A stretch of DNA of 64,000 bases, from positions 1,401,001-1,465,000 of the forward strand of contig NZ_AP017367.1 in the NCBI RefSeq assembly GCF_001548395.1. The letters run 5' to 3'. Under the pieces are notes generated by a model that saw nothing but the letters and a program-made list of their open reading frames with translations, ran no database searches and was not told the DNA's origin. Source of the stretch: Leptolyngbya sp. O-77 (GTDB taxonomy: Bacteria; Cyanobacteriota; Cyanobacteriia; Elainellales; Elainellaceae). The translations under genes and the position numbers were made by a program. The first letter of the stretch is position 1. Every line of letters starts with the position of its first letter. Below, piece after piece: positions 1 through 8,803 of the stretch.

Positions 1-1839
1 CAGCAACGAGCCGCCTCAGCGCTAATGAAAGCGACCAAATCTCTCAGCCAGAGCAGCCTGGATTTGGAAGAAACGCTGAGCCGCGTGATGGAAGAGGCTC
101 AGGAGCTAATGCAAGCAGATCGCAGCACACTCTGGCTACTGGATCGAGAGCAGCACCAGCTCTGGACGAAGCTACCCATTAACGGCGTGCTGCAAGAAAT
201 TCGCATTCCGATGGATGCAGGCTTTGCGGGGCAGGTGGCGATGTCGGGTGAGCCAGTCCTCATTCCCTACGACCTCTACAACCATCCCAACTCCGACACT
301 GCCAAGGAAACCGACAAAAAGACGGGCTATCGCACATGCAGCATGTTGTGTATGCCCGTGTTCAACGCAGATGGCGAACTGATCGCCGTCACTCAGTTGA
401 TTAACAAGAAAAAGCAGGGCGACCATCCACCCTATGACCCGGCAAACTATCCGGAAGCACCTGAGATCTGGCGTGCCAGCTTTAATCGCAATGATCAAGA
501 GTTCATGCAGGCGTTCAACATTCAAGCCGGGGTGGCCCTGCAAAACGCCAAGCTGTTTGCCACGGTGAAGCAGCAGGAACAGCTCCAGCGCGATATTCTG
601 CGATCGCTCTCCAATAGCGTCATTTCCACCGACAAAGAAGGTCGCATCATCGCCGCCAACGAAAGTGCCCGCAAACTGCTGGGGCTAAGCGACACCGATC
701 CGCTGGAGGGACTGCACGCTGAGGAACTGATTGGGCTAGAAAAAGGCGATTTTTCCAAGTGGTTCAAAATGGCGCTGGCTCCGACAGATGAAAAATGCCG
801 TCAGCAATACTATCCTGATCAAACGCTGAACGCGGCTAAGGGTGTAGAGCAGCACAGCATTAACCTGTCGATTAACACGATTGCCGATGCTAGCGACCCG
901 GAGCAAGTGTCGGGGGCGCTGGTGGTAATGGACGACATCAGCGGCGAAAAGCGGCTAAAAAGCACGATGTCGCGCTATATGTCGCAGGAAGTCGCGCAGT
1001 TGCTGTTTGAAAACCCCGACGCGGCCAAGATGGGGGGCGATCGCAAGGAAGTCTCCGTTCTCTTTTCCGACATTCGCAGCTACACCACGCTGACCGAAAG
1101 CATGACTGCCGAAGAGGTCGTCGAAATGCTCAACCAGTATTTCGAGAGCATGGTGGACGCTGTGTTTACCCACAAGGGCACGCTGGATAAATACATCGGC
1201 GATGCCATTATGGCGGTGTTTGGTTCGCCCTTGCCCCTGGATGACCACCAGTGGATGGCCGTGCAAACGGCGGTCGAAATGCGGCATCGCCTGGCTGCGT
1301 TTAACGCCGAGCGAGTCGAGCGCCAAAAGCCACCGATTCGCATTGGCATTGGTGTCAATTCTGACATCGTAATCAGTGGCAACATCGGCTCTAGCCGCCG
1401 CATGGAGTTCACTGCGATTGGCGACGGAGTAAACCTGGGATCGCGCTTGGAAAGCGCCAGCAAGCAATACGGCACCGACATCATCATCAGCGAGACCACC
1501 TACAAGCCCTGCGCCGATCGGATCTGGGCACGAGAGCTAGACTGTATCCGGGTAAAGGGCAAGACGCAGCCCGTCAGTATTTACGAACTCGTCGGGCTAC
1601 GTGACGAAATCGTTCCCGATGAGAAAAAGCGGCTGATCGATCTTTATCACGAAGGGCGAAAGCATTACCTGAACCGCGATTTTGTCAAAGCGATGAGCGC
1701 TTTTGCCACGCTGCTGCAAGACGTGAACAACGAAGACAAAGCCGCCAAGCTCCACCTCGACCGCTGCATGCACTGGCTCAGCCATCCGCCCAACGACGAA
1801 ACCTGGCAAGACGGCGTGTGGACGATGACGGAGAAGTGA
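1..1839 (+). CDS. Adenylate/guanylate cyclase, GAF-PAS-cyclase, 5'-truncated by window edge
   Basis: Class III nucleotide cyclase, expected to make cAMP from ATP as a cytoplasmic signalling enzyme. The frame is open to base 1, so the visible ATG at 25 is probably internal and another domain lies upstream. Counting from that ATG, residues about 10-180 form a GAF domain with an N-K...F...D-E pattern (NK, then FNRNDQE) typical of cyclic-nucleotide-binding GAFs. Residues about 190-300 are PAS-like, and about 340-530 are the cyclase domain. The metal aspartates sit in FSDIR and KYIGDAIMAVFG. The Lys of LDKYIGD and Thr of FTAIGD match adenylate specificity, and GVNLGSR carries the transition-state Asn and Arg. 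The order resembles Anabaena CyaB1 (GAF-GAF-PAS-cyclase). The gene converges on the next one. Confidence 0.93.
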   Translation, partial: QQRAASALMKATKSLSQSSLDLEETLSRVMEEAQELMQADRSTLWLLDREQHQLWTKLPINGVLQEIRIPMDAGFAGQVAMSGEPVLIPYDLYNHPNSDTAKETDKKTGYRTCSMLCMPVFNADGELIAVTQLINKKKQGDHPPYDPANYPEAPEIWRASFNRNDQEFMQAFNIQAGVALQNAKLFATVKQQEQLQRDILRSLSNSVISTDKEGRIIAANESARKLLGLSDTDPLEGLHAEELIGLEKGDFSKWFKMALAPTDEKCRQQYYPDQTLNAAKGVEQHSINLSINTIADASDPEQVSGALVVMDDISGEKRLKSTMSRYMSQEVAQLLFENPDAAKMGGDRKEVSVLFSDIRSYTTLTESMTAEEVVEMLNQYFESMVDAVFTHKGTLDKYIGDAIMAVFGSPLPLDDHQWMAVQTAVEMRHRLAAFNAERVERQKPPIRIGIGVNSDIVISGNIGSSRRMEFTAIGDGVNLGSRLESASKQYGTDIIISETTYKPCADRIWARELDCIRVKGKTQPVSIYELVGLRDEIVPDEKKRLIDLYHEGRKHYLNRDFVKAMSAFATLLQDVNNEDKAAKLHLDRCMHWLSHPPNDETWQDGVWTMTEK

Positions 1840-1893
1840 GGATTTAAGGGGTCAGGAGCCAGGGGTTGGGGGCTAGGGATTCGGGCATTCACC

Positions 1894-1932
1894 TAGCACC
1901 TGAAACCTGATCCCTGAAACCTGAAACCTGCC
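1894..1932. repeat. Short direct repeats CCTGAAAC
   Basis: The 96-bp spacer between two convergent genes contains several near-copies of the unit CCTGAAAC/CCTGATCC, an irregular low-complexity repeat. No clear terminator stem was seen. Confidence 0.5.
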
Positions 1933-1935
1933 CCC

Positions 1936-2565
1936 TCAATCCTCTTCTTCTAACGGGGTAGGCAGCGTCAGGTTGTAGCGCAGCGCCAGCATTCGGAGCA
2001 GGACAATGGTGCAAAACCCGGCGACGGTGGCGATCGCCACATCGACCTGCCAAGCCACCAGCAGCAGATAGACCCAGCAGCCAACAAACGCGCAGGTGGC
2101 GTACAGCGTGGCGGTTTTCCGGAATACGACTGGAATCTCCACCAGCAAAATGTCGCGCAGCACGCCGCCCACTACGCCCGTAATCACGCCCAGCAGCGAT
2201 GCAGTAAACGGCGGCATCCGATATTCCAGCGCAAAGGCCGTACCCGAAATGCTAAACAGCGCCAGCCCAAACGCATCCAACAGCGCAAAGACTCGATAGG
2301 CAGGCGCTTTGACCGGCCTCAGCAGGCGCGACCCATAGACATACAGCGCCGCCAACAGCAGCACCAGCACTGCATAGCCCTCATAGCGCACCCAAAAGAA
2401 CGGTCGCCGATCCAGCAGCACATCGCGCAATGTCCCACCCCCGAAGGCGTTCACAAAGGCGATCGCATACACGCCCACCAAATCCAGCCCCTTCTTGCGG
2501 GCAGCGATCATCCCCGACAGCGCCGAGGTGATCACGGCCGACACTTCTAGCGGAGGTAGTGCCAT
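1936..2565 (-). CDS. TRIC/UPF0126 family membrane channel, N-terminus rewritten by IS end
   Basis: Predicted trimeric intracellular cation channel family protein (UPF0126), an inner-membrane protein of 209 aa with about seven hydrophobic segments. Family hallmarks are the GMIAARKKGLDLVGV segment, the NAFGGGTLRDVLL motif and the later internal echo GVVGGVLRDILL, reflecting the two-repeat fold. The first four residues (MALP) are encoded by the terminal inverted repeat of the adjacent IS1 element, so the native start has been lost and replaced. The remaining N-terminus is only slightly shorter than usual, so the first helix is probably mostly intact. Its ATG overlaps the transposase stop codon (TAATG), so any translation may be coupled to the transposase. 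Family call is firm; expression in this arrangement is inference. Confidence 0.85.
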   Translation of the reverse strand: MALPPLEVSAVITSALSGMIAARKKGLDLVGVYAIAFVNAFGGGTLRDVLLDRRPFFWVRYEGYAVLVLLLAALYVYGSRLLRPVKAPAYRVFALLDAFGLALFSISGTAFALEYRMPPFTASLLGVITGVVGGVLRDILLVEIPVVFRKTATLYATCAFVGCWVYLLLVAWQVDVAIATVAGFCTIVLLRMLALRYNLTLPTPLEEED

Positions 2566-2579
2566 TAGGTAAAGGATGG
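2555..2579 (+). repeat. IS1 terminal inverted repeat, left
   Basis: 25-bp end starting GGTAGTGCCATTAGG. Read on the minus strand it carries both the transposase stop codon and the ATG used by the downstream channel gene. Confidence 0.8.
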
Positions 2580-3329
2580 GGAAAAATCAGTTGTTTGCTC
2601 TCGTTGCAGTTTCTCTCGAATCTTTTGGTTGTAGTGATGGATGAAGTTCCAAATCGCCCCAATGTGATTTTCGAGCTTCTTTGAAAATGACAAACTCCGT
2701 CGCACTAACCGGGAGATGCGCTGGCGCAACGTATTATTTAATCGCTCAATATGACTCGTTAAACCCGAATCTTTATCCACTGCAAAATGCCGTTTACTGG
2801 GCAGTACACTCCTATAAGCCTCCCAATGGTCGGTGTAAATCCGTGCATACTGACGGTATTGACGAGGTAGAGACTGCCATAACGCTTGTGCCGATTGAGC
2901 AGAACGGTTTCCCACATGACACCCGATAATTTCACGGCTTGCTCTATCAATCGCCAGCCAGCCCCAGTGTTTGTTGCCCTTCTCATCCACAAATGAGCAC
3001 AACTCATCCATCTGCACCACCAGTCGGCACGTTGGTTTGGCAACCACCTCCGCTTGCTGAGGTACCTCGGCATAGCTAGCATTCACGTACTGTTGCAACC
3101 AACTCTCGGACAATTGCAGCACCCGGGCAATGCCAGCAAGGGGAATGCGTTCGAGCAGCATGCAATCAATCAGCGCACAGGTGTCCTTGTCTTTCGGTTT
3201 CCATTGAGGATTCTCCACAAACTGACGACCACAATCGCGACATTTATAGTTTTGTTTGCCCCGACGAGTTGTGCCATTTTTCATGATGTCATCGGAATCA
3301 CAGCTCGGGCAGAGGAGATACGGCTTCAT
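2565..3329 (-). CDS. IS1-family transposase (single ORF)
   Basis: DDE transposase of the IS1 family, 254 aa in one uninterrupted frame, so it does not need the InsA-InsB' frameshift of enterobacterial IS1. The N-terminus has an InsA-like zinc ribbon (CPSC near residue 8 and CRDC near residue 31), followed by a helix-turn-helix region. The catalytic core shows the first Asp in QMDELCSF, the second in IYTDHWEAY and the Glu in SHIERLNNTLRQR. The C-terminus has the basic WNFIHHYNQ region. The stop codon overlaps the start of the downstream channel gene by one base. The gene looks intact and potentially active. Confidence 0.93.
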   Translation of the reverse strand: MKPYLLCPSCDSDDIMKNGTTRRGKQNYKCRDCGRQFVENPQWKPKDKDTCALIDCMLLERIPLAGIARVLQLSESWLQQYVNASYAEVPQQAEVVAKPTCRLVVQMDELCSFVDEKGNKHWGWLAIDRASREIIGCHVGNRSAQSAQALWQSLPRQYRQYARIYTDHWEAYRSVLPSKRHFAVDKDSGLTSHIERLNNTLRQRISRLVRRSLSFSKKLENHIGAIWNFIHHYNQKIREKLQREQTTDFSPSFT

Positions 3330-3395
3330 GATGGATCAAGTTCGTGAGTGGGTACACAATCAGGGCTGCTCTATGATATCGACTCCTAATTTTCT

Positions 3396-3420
3396 CCGTC
3401 CTTTATTAAAAGGCACTACC
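3396..3420 (-). repeat. IS1 terminal inverted repeat, right
   Basis: On the minus strand this end begins GGTAGTGCCTTTTAA and matches the left end at 20 of 25 positions. It lies about 67 bp upstream of the transposase start codon. Confidence 0.8.
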
Positions 3421-3847
3421 CATCACTCCGTAAGCAAGTGCTGTATCGAGCTTTTCTCAACAAGCATCCATATCTTTCAAGGCTCCTCAAATTTAGTGAC
3501 GCTGAGTAATGCTCAGCCCTACAGAGCTTTGTTCAGTAGAGGATTGAGTTAGGATTTATACCTGGATTCCCGCTAGTAGAAGCGTCGAGTTAAATCTCCT
3601 TTTGACACAAAATTTAAGAAGATAAGTAACACTACTGACCCAGTGTAATCACGTGTCCTGAGAAAGGCTTCATCAAATCTTCATGAAAAATTGGCTAAGA
3701 CTTTATAGTTGAGTGTCGCTTCGCTTCTTGCTGCTCCTTATCGTTCCTCAAGTCTTCTCAGAGGGGATGAGTTAGGCAAGATTTGCGCTGAAATTAACGA
3801 GTAGGATGTAAGCGTATGTTTTAGTAGTCGCAGGACGTGGGGTAAGC
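3421..3847. other. Intergenic region, no gene seen
   Basis: About 430 bp between the IS element and the TldE-like gene. It is more AT-rich than the neighbouring genes and short open frames here lack ribosome binding sites. No tRNA or clear terminator was found. It may include the former upstream region of the interrupted channel gene plus the promoter of the TldE-like gene. Confidence 0.5.
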
Positions 3848-5218
3848 GTGACACATCTCGAGATGTCCCTAGAAACGGCAGTTGTTTTAGATCATCTGGA
3901 AACCGAGTTTGCGGCGTTGACCGAAGCGATCGCCGATCAGCTTTTGCCGGAGGAGCAGTTTACGCTGGGGCTAAATGCCGAACAGAGCCAGTTTGTACGG
4001 TTTAACCACGCCCGCGTGCGGCAGACGGGGGGTATTGTGGACTGCCAGGTGGGGCTGACGCTAATGGCAAACCAGCGCACCGCATCCTGGCGGTTTCCGC
4101 TGACGGGCCATTGGGACACAGACTGGGCGATCGCCGCCGATGCGTTGGCCGACCTGCGGGCCGACTTGCCTCATTTGCCGCTCGATCCCTATCAGGTGTT
4201 GCCGTCGGGCAATGCCACTAGCCGCGAGGTGCATTCCGGTCGCCTGCTCGATCCGAATGCGGTCGTGGATGCTGTACTGCCGGAGGTCGATGGGCTGGAC
4301 TTTACGGGCATCTACGCAGGTGGGCGAATGCTGCAAGCCTATGCTGACTCGGTGGGGCAGCGGCACTGGTTTGCCACGGAGTCTTTCTCGCTGGATTATT
4401 CACTATTTACCGCCGACGGGCAGGCTGTGAAGGGCACAATGGCAGGCAGTGAGTGGGATGCGACGGCCTACACTACCAAACTAGCCGATTCTAAACAGCA
4501 ACTCGATCGCCTCGCCTGCACCCCTAAACCCATTCCCAAGGGCGGCTATCGCGTTTATCTGGCTCCAGCGGCCTTAGCAGACATTGTGGCAATGTTCTCT
4601 TGGGGCGGGGTCAGCGAGGCATCGCTACAGCAGGGCGAAAGTGCCTTGGGCGCGTTGCAGCGGGGCGATCGCACGCTGTCCTCTCAGTTCACCCTGGGCG
4701 AAAACTTCGCTTCTGGTTTGGTGCCCCGATTCAACCACTTGGGCGAAATTGCGCCAATGGAGTTGACCATTATCGACCGGGGCAAGCTGGTGAATACCCT
4801 GGTCAACTCGCGCACGGCAAAGGAATATGGCAAAGCCGCCAATGGTGCAAACAGTGCCGAATCGCTGCGATCGCCCGAAGTGCTTCCGGGCAGTTTGCTG
4901 GCTGCCGATGTGCTGAAGGCGCTGGATACAGGGCTATACCTGTCAAATTTGCATTATCTAAACTGGAGCGATCGCCCCACGGGCCGCATCACAGGCATGA
5001 CCCGCTACGCCTGCTTCTGGGTGGAGCAGGGCGAGATCGTTGCTCCGATTGAAAACCTCCGCTTTGACGAAAGCCTCTATCGCTGCCTCGGCGACAACTT
5101 GGTTGCTCTGACACAGCAGTCTGAATTTATCGCCGATGTGGACACCTACAATCGTCGCAGCCTGGGTGGCGTGCGGGTTCCCGGTGCGCTGGTAGAGGAT
5201 TTCACCTTCACACTTTAG
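3848..5218 (+). CDS. TldE/PmbA-family protein (TldD partner homologue)
   Basis: Homologue of TldE/PmbA, the non-catalytic partner of the TldD metalloprotease that degrades or matures small peptides in the cytoplasm. The protein is about 456 aa, usual for the family, and lacks the HExxxH zinc motif of TldD, which supports the TldE assignment. Recognisable parts are the N-terminal QSQFVRFNHARVRQTGG region, the central GGVSEASLQQGES segment and a C-terminal half with LTIIDRGKLVNTLVNSRTAKE. The first in-frame start is GTG at 3848. An ATG at 3863 gives a protein starting MSLETAV and is an equally good choice. No tldD gene lies next to it here. Confidence 0.88.
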   Translation: MTHLEMSLETAVVLDHLETEFAALTEAIADQLLPEEQFTLGLNAEQSQFVRFNHARVRQTGGIVDCQVGLTLMANQRTASWRFPLTGHWDTDWAIAADALADLRADLPHLPLDPYQVLPSGNATSREVHSGRLLDPNAVVDAVLPEVDGLDFTGIYAGGRMLQAYADSVGQRHWFATESFSLDYSLFTADGQAVKGTMAGSEWDATAYTTKLADSKQQLDRLACTPKPIPKGGYRVYLAPAALADIVAMFSWGGVSEASLQQGESALGALQRGDRTLSSQFTLGENFASGLVPRFNHLGEIAPMELTIIDRGKLVNTLVNSRTAKEYGKAANGANSAESLRSPEVLPGSLLAADVLKALDTGLYLSNLHYLNWSDRPTGRITGMTRYACFWVEQGEIVAPIENLRFDESLYRCLGDNLVALTQQSEFIADVDTYNRRSLGGVRVPGALVEDFTFTL

Positions 5219-5653
5219 CGGGTTGTCGATGGGGCTTCATATCGATTCTTGCCCATATCGATTCTGGATTGTGGACTTACTTTTGGCTTGCCTGTTGGAG
5301 ATTTGCAAGGCTTTCAGCCATCTCACTTGTGGCTCTGCTCAGAAGACTTGACATCAGAAACTGCAAAAGACACTACGAACGTTAGCGAGTCTCTGGGCAG
5401 AGCAGCCCACCAGCGACTATTTGGGCAAAAGTAGAGACTTTCTGGCTCGTATCTTTCACAACATGGCAAACCCATCGCGCTGGCTTAGACTAGGCGCTAG
5501 TTTTTGCACCGTTTCACAGTAGATTAAAACACTCCAAAAGCTTTGAGAGAATTTCCGCTTCTTCTGGTTCAATGCTATGGGAAGCGCAACGTGTAACCTT
5601 CACGTCCATTTTACGAATTGCGAATTCACGAAATTATTTGAGGATTAATCACT
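5219..5653. other. Upstream region of enolase, no gene seen
   Basis: About 435 bp without a convincing gene. It becomes AT-rich toward the enolase start and carries a GAGG ribosome-binding motif just ahead of the ATG. It probably holds the eno promoter and 5' leader. Confidence 0.5.
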
Positions 5654-6941
5654 ATGGCGGCGATCGCATCCATTAAAGCCCGCGAAATTCTGGACTCTCG
5701 CGGCAACCCAACGGTAGAAGTAGACGTGACGCTGGAGGATGGCAGCTTTGGGCGGGCGGCGGTGCCGTCGGGGGCTTCAACGGGTATCCGCGAAGCGCTG
5801 GAACTGCGCGATGGCGACAAGAGCCGCTATGGGGGCAAGGGCGTGCTGAAGGCGGTGGCAAACGTGAACGGGGCGATCGCCGACAAGCTAAAGGGCGCAG
5901 ATGCCTCCAACCAGCAGGCGATCGACCAGGCCATGCTGGATCTAGACGGCACCGAGTTCAAGAGCAATCTGGGGGCAAACGCGCTGCTGGGCGTGTCGAT
6001 GGCGGTGGCGCGGGCCGCGGCCGCTTCGGCCAAGCTGCCGCTCTATCGCTACCTGGGCGGCGACGCGGCGGTGCTGCTGCCGGTGCCCTGCTTCAACGTG
6101 CTGAACGGCGGCGCACACGCCGACAACAGTGTGGACTTTCAGGAGTTCATGATTGCGCCGGTGGGAGCAACAAATTTTCGCATGGCGATGGAGATGGGAG
6201 CCGAAACCTATCATGCGCTGAAGTCGATTCTCAAGGGCAAGGGCTACAGCACGGGCATTGGCGACGAAGGCGGCTTTGCGCCCAACCTGAAGTCCAATGT
6301 GGAAGCGGTAGACCTGATTCTGGAAGCCGTCACGAAAGTGGGGCTGAAACCCGGCGACGACATAGCGATCGCCCTCGACCCCGCCACCAGCGAGATGTAT
6401 CGCGAAAACGGCACCTACCTCAACTTCAAGTCAGACAACGCGACTCGCACCACCGAAGACATGATTGCCCTGTGGGAAAGCTGGGTGGCGCAGTATCCCA
6501 TTGTGTCGCTGGAGGACGGTCTGGGCGAGCAAGATTGGGAAGGCTGGAAGGAACTCACCAAGCGCCTAGGCGACAAGATTCGGCTAGTCGGCGATGATGC
6601 CTTTGTGACCAATCCCGCCATCATCAAGCAGGCGATCGCGCCGACGGCGTGGGCAACTCCTCGCTGATCAAAGGTAAACCCAGATCGGCACCATCAGCGA
6701 AACCCTCAGCGCCATTGAGCTGTCGCGCAGCGCGGGCTACACCGTGATGATCAGCCACCGCTCCGGCGAAACGCCCGACGACTTCATCGCTGATTTGGCC
6801 GTCGCCACCAACGCCGGACAAATCAAAACCGGCGCACCCTGTCGGGGCGAGCGTCTGTCGAAGTACAACCAGCTTCTGCGGATTGAGGAAGACCTGGGCG
6901 ATCGCGCTCAATATCCTGGGATTGCAGCCTTCAAGAAGTAG
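5654..6941 (+). pseudogene. eno: Enolase, frameshifted by clustered indels
   Basis: Phosphopyruvate hydratase of glycolysis, converting 2-phosphoglycerate to PEP. Residues 1 to about 330 read normally (EILDSRGNPTVEV, FNVLNGGAHADN, GDEGGFAPN, ALDPATSEMY, SLEDGLGE, LVGDDAF). After TNPAIIKQAIA the frame breaks and stops at 6667. The missing C-terminal third continues in another frame to 6941 with SHRSGETPDD, GQIKTGAPCR and KYNQLLRIE. Comparison with the expected protein (GVGNSSLIKVNQIGT) indicates three small insertions between about 6648 and 6690: a doubled GC, an extra G after AAA and an extra C. Corrected, the protein would be about 428 aa, the normal enolase length, with all metal and substrate ligands. 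As enolase is normally essential, sequence error is the leading explanation; true decay would imply another copy elsewhere. One variant is CRGER where CRSER is usual. Confidence 0.9.
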
Positions 6942-7028
6942 CAATGGCTGAAAAACTCTGCCAACATCTCTCAGCTATTGCTACAAGCTATTTCTACAAT
7001 CGGCTGACTAAAAATTATTCCGTCCCTG

Positions 7029-7061
7029 TTCTGTCCCTATGCGATGGACACAGGGACAGAA
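7029..7061. repeat. Perfect 10-bp hairpin downstream of eno
   Basis: TTCTGTCCCT at 7029-7038 pairs exactly with AGGGACAGAA at 7052-7061 across a 13-nt loop. No T-run follows, so it is not a canonical terminator. It could be RNA-protective structure or a small repeat. Confidence 0.55.
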
Positions 7062-7217
7062 TGCCTCTAAGCCCACTCAACCTGTGCTGCCGCCAAATTC
7101 TAGGGAGACGACCTGGGATGTGGCTGACAGCACGGGTCATTTTTGTGGAGTATGGGGGAAGATCCGAAAACTGGAGCGCCCCTCAATGCCTTTAGCTGCT
7201 CTTGTAGCAATACGCAG

Positions 7218-7313
7218 GTTAGTTAGGACGTTTGCAATGAGGACTTAAGTCCTCACTACTAGCCTCAACAGCAACTATGTCCGTCCCATATGTCCTAACT
7301 AATCCTAACTAAC
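7218..7313. repeat. Inverted-repeat element with central 18-bp palindrome
   Basis: Outer arm GTTAGTTAGGAC (7218-7229) is inverted at 7292-7313, where TCCTAACTAA occurs twice. The centre holds the perfect palindrome TGAGGACTTAAGTCCTCA (7238-7255). The element looks like a small non-coding dispersed repeat and ends about 110 bp before petJ, so it lies in the probable promoter region. Confidence 0.65.
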
Positions 7314-7422
7314 AAGTTAGCTACCATAGCTTTGACAAGCCGTCTTTTGACAAGCTTTCAGCCGATTTTTATATTAGACATGAGTGGCTTTGTAAACTTT
7401 TGTATAGCGCCAGCCTTGAATT

Positions 7423-7779
7423 ATGAAAAGCGTTAGGTGTGTAGCGGCTGTTATTTTGGCAATTGTTTTGAGCGTCGCCTTTCCCCAGAAGGCTCTTGCG
7501 AGTGATTTGGCTCGTGGGGCACAGCTCTTCTCTGCAAACTGTGCTGTATGTCACTTGGGCGGTGGTAACAGCATCATGAGCATTAAAACCCTGAAAAAAG
7601 ATGCCTTGGAAAAGTTTCTGGCAGGCTACGGCCCGAACCACAACGAGAATGCAATTGTGAAGCAGGTCACCTATGGCAAGGGCATGATGCCAGCTTTCAA
7701 AAATCGTCTAACAGAAGATCAAATTGCTGACATTGCAGCTTATGTACAGTCCCAAGCCGAAAAAGACTGGGAGGGATAA
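7423..7779 (+). CDS. petJ: Cytochrome c6
   Basis: Soluble thylakoid-lumen c-type cytochrome carrying electrons from cytochrome b6f to photosystem I or terminal oxidase, an alternative to plastocyanin. The 118-aa precursor has a signal peptide ending ALA before SDLARGAQLF. The heme site is CAVCH (Cys40, Cys43, His44) followed by LGGGN, and the axial Met lies in GMMPAF (about residue 89). The C-terminus IADIAAYVQSQAEKDWE is typical. It stands alone, with a repeat element just upstream. In other cyanobacteria petJ is commonly copper-repressed; nothing in this sequence proves that here. Confidence 0.96.
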   Translation: MKSVRCVAAVILAIVLSVAFPQKALASDLARGAQLFSANCAVCHLGGGNSIMSIKTLKKDALEKFLAGYGPNHNENAIVKQVTYGKGMMPAFKNRLTEDQIADIAAYVQSQAEKDWEG

Positions 7780-7834
7780 GTAATTTTGTAAGTCGGTAAC
7801 GTTAGCAACTTTTAAGCAACTTTACATTTACAAA

Positions 7835-8761
7835 TCAATCAATTTTCCATCGCCGCCGCCAACTTGTGGTCGATTCTAGCGGAGCCTGCTGCTGCTCCTG
7901 ATAGTGTCGCGTCAGGATGGCGGCGGCGCTGTCGTTGAGGTTGGGATCGCGGTAGGGCACAGCGGCGCGGGTGTGTAGATGCTCTTCCTCCATCGGCGAG
8001 AGAGGCGGCAAGCCATCGGGCAACCAGGCGGCGACCGTCCCCTGGGACCACTCGTGGGGACGGCGTGCGGCTCCGGCGGGCAGGGGAATGTTGCCCAGAT
8101 GCAGTCCAGCGGTTCGCATCGCCGCTCGCACCGAGGCCGAGCGCGAATAGGTGGCTAAAATTCCCGTCGGGCTGAGGCATTTTGCCACCTGTGAGAAAAA
8201 TTCCACCGTCCAAAGCTGGGGGCAACGGCGCGGCGAAAACGGGTCGAAGAAGATTGCGTCTGCCTGGAAGCCCTGTGTCGCCACATGCTGAATCGTCTGC
8301 CGGGCATCGCCGATTAGCAGGCGGGCACTGAGTCGAGAATCCTGGAATTCGCACGTCTGGGCGATCGCCCTCAGCACGTTTTGCACTGGGGGCGACCAGG
8401 CGGTGAGCAGATCCGGGGCGATCGCCGCCTGGGGCACGGTCGGGTCTAGCTCTAGGGCGATCGCCTCCACTCGACAGTCCGGATTCTCTGCCCACAGCGT
8501 TTCCAGCGCAGCGGCCGTGTTGTACCCCAGCCCGTAGCACACATCGAGCAGGCGGATCGGCGGCGCAGCAGGTTCGGCAAACTGCCGCGCCAGCAATGCC
8601 AGCCGCGTCACCTGGGCAAACTTTTCAAACGCCTCGGCCCGTGCGCCCAGCCGACTGTGAAACGTTTCGCCAAAGGCTTCCGAAAAAAAGGTAAACGAAC
8701 CGTCTTCGGTGCGCTGGGGCACCCAAGCTGGTTCCTTTGGCAGGCTGTCAGTCGGCTGCAA
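7835..8761 (-). CDS. MnmC-like SAM-dependent methyltransferase (DUF752)
   Basis: Homologue of the methyltransferase half of MnmC, which completes the mnm5U modification in tRNA wobble positions. The 308-aa protein lacks the FAD oxidoreductase half found in enterobacterial MnmC. It opens with TEDGSFTFFSEAFGETFHS, like the family start. The SAM site is LLDVCYGLGYNTA near residue 80, an acidic segment IALELDP follows, and FFDPFSPRRCPQLWT is the characteristic DGFxPxxNPxxW-like active-site motif. The gene starts 42 bp after the acetolactate synthase small subunit on the same strand, so co-transcription is likely. Exact tRNA substrate is inferred from the family. Confidence 0.85.
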   Translation of the reverse strand: MQPTDSLPKEPAWVPQRTEDGSFTFFSEAFGETFHSRLGARAEAFEKFAQVTRLALLARQFAEPAAPPIRLLDVCYGLGYNTAAALETLWAENPDCRVEAIALELDPTVPQAAIAPDLLTAWSPPVQNVLRAIAQTCEFQDSRLSARLLIGDARQTIQHVATQGFQADAIFFDPFSPRRCPQLWTVEFFSQVAKCLSPTGILATYSRSASVRAAMRTAGLHLGNIPLPAGAARRPHEWSQGTVAAWLPDGLPPLSPMEEEHLHTRAAVPYRDPNLNDSAAAILTRHYQEQQQAPLESTTSWRRRWKID

Positions 8762-8803
8762 CGCTCGTCAATCTGGGAAAAACTGCCTGGTGAAAAACTG
8801 CCG

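Larger units (their letters stand above)
2555..3420 (-). mobile_element. IS1-family insertion sequence, about 866 bp
   Basis: The element is bounded by imperfect 25-bp inverted repeats that both begin GGTAGTGCC and share the inner TAAAGGA..GG block (20 of 25 positions match). A single transposase gene fills nearly all of it. The flanks (TCTAGCGGA on the left, CATCACTCC on the right) show no 8-9 bp target duplication, so a deletion or recombination next to the element is likely. The left end lies inside the start of the TRIC-type channel gene. Confidence 0.85.

Noticed and set aside
7839..8540. 233-codon frame overlapping the MnmC-like gene on the same strand
   Set aside because: Arg/Ala/Gly-rich frame-shifted reading of the real gene, which has clear methyltransferase motifs.
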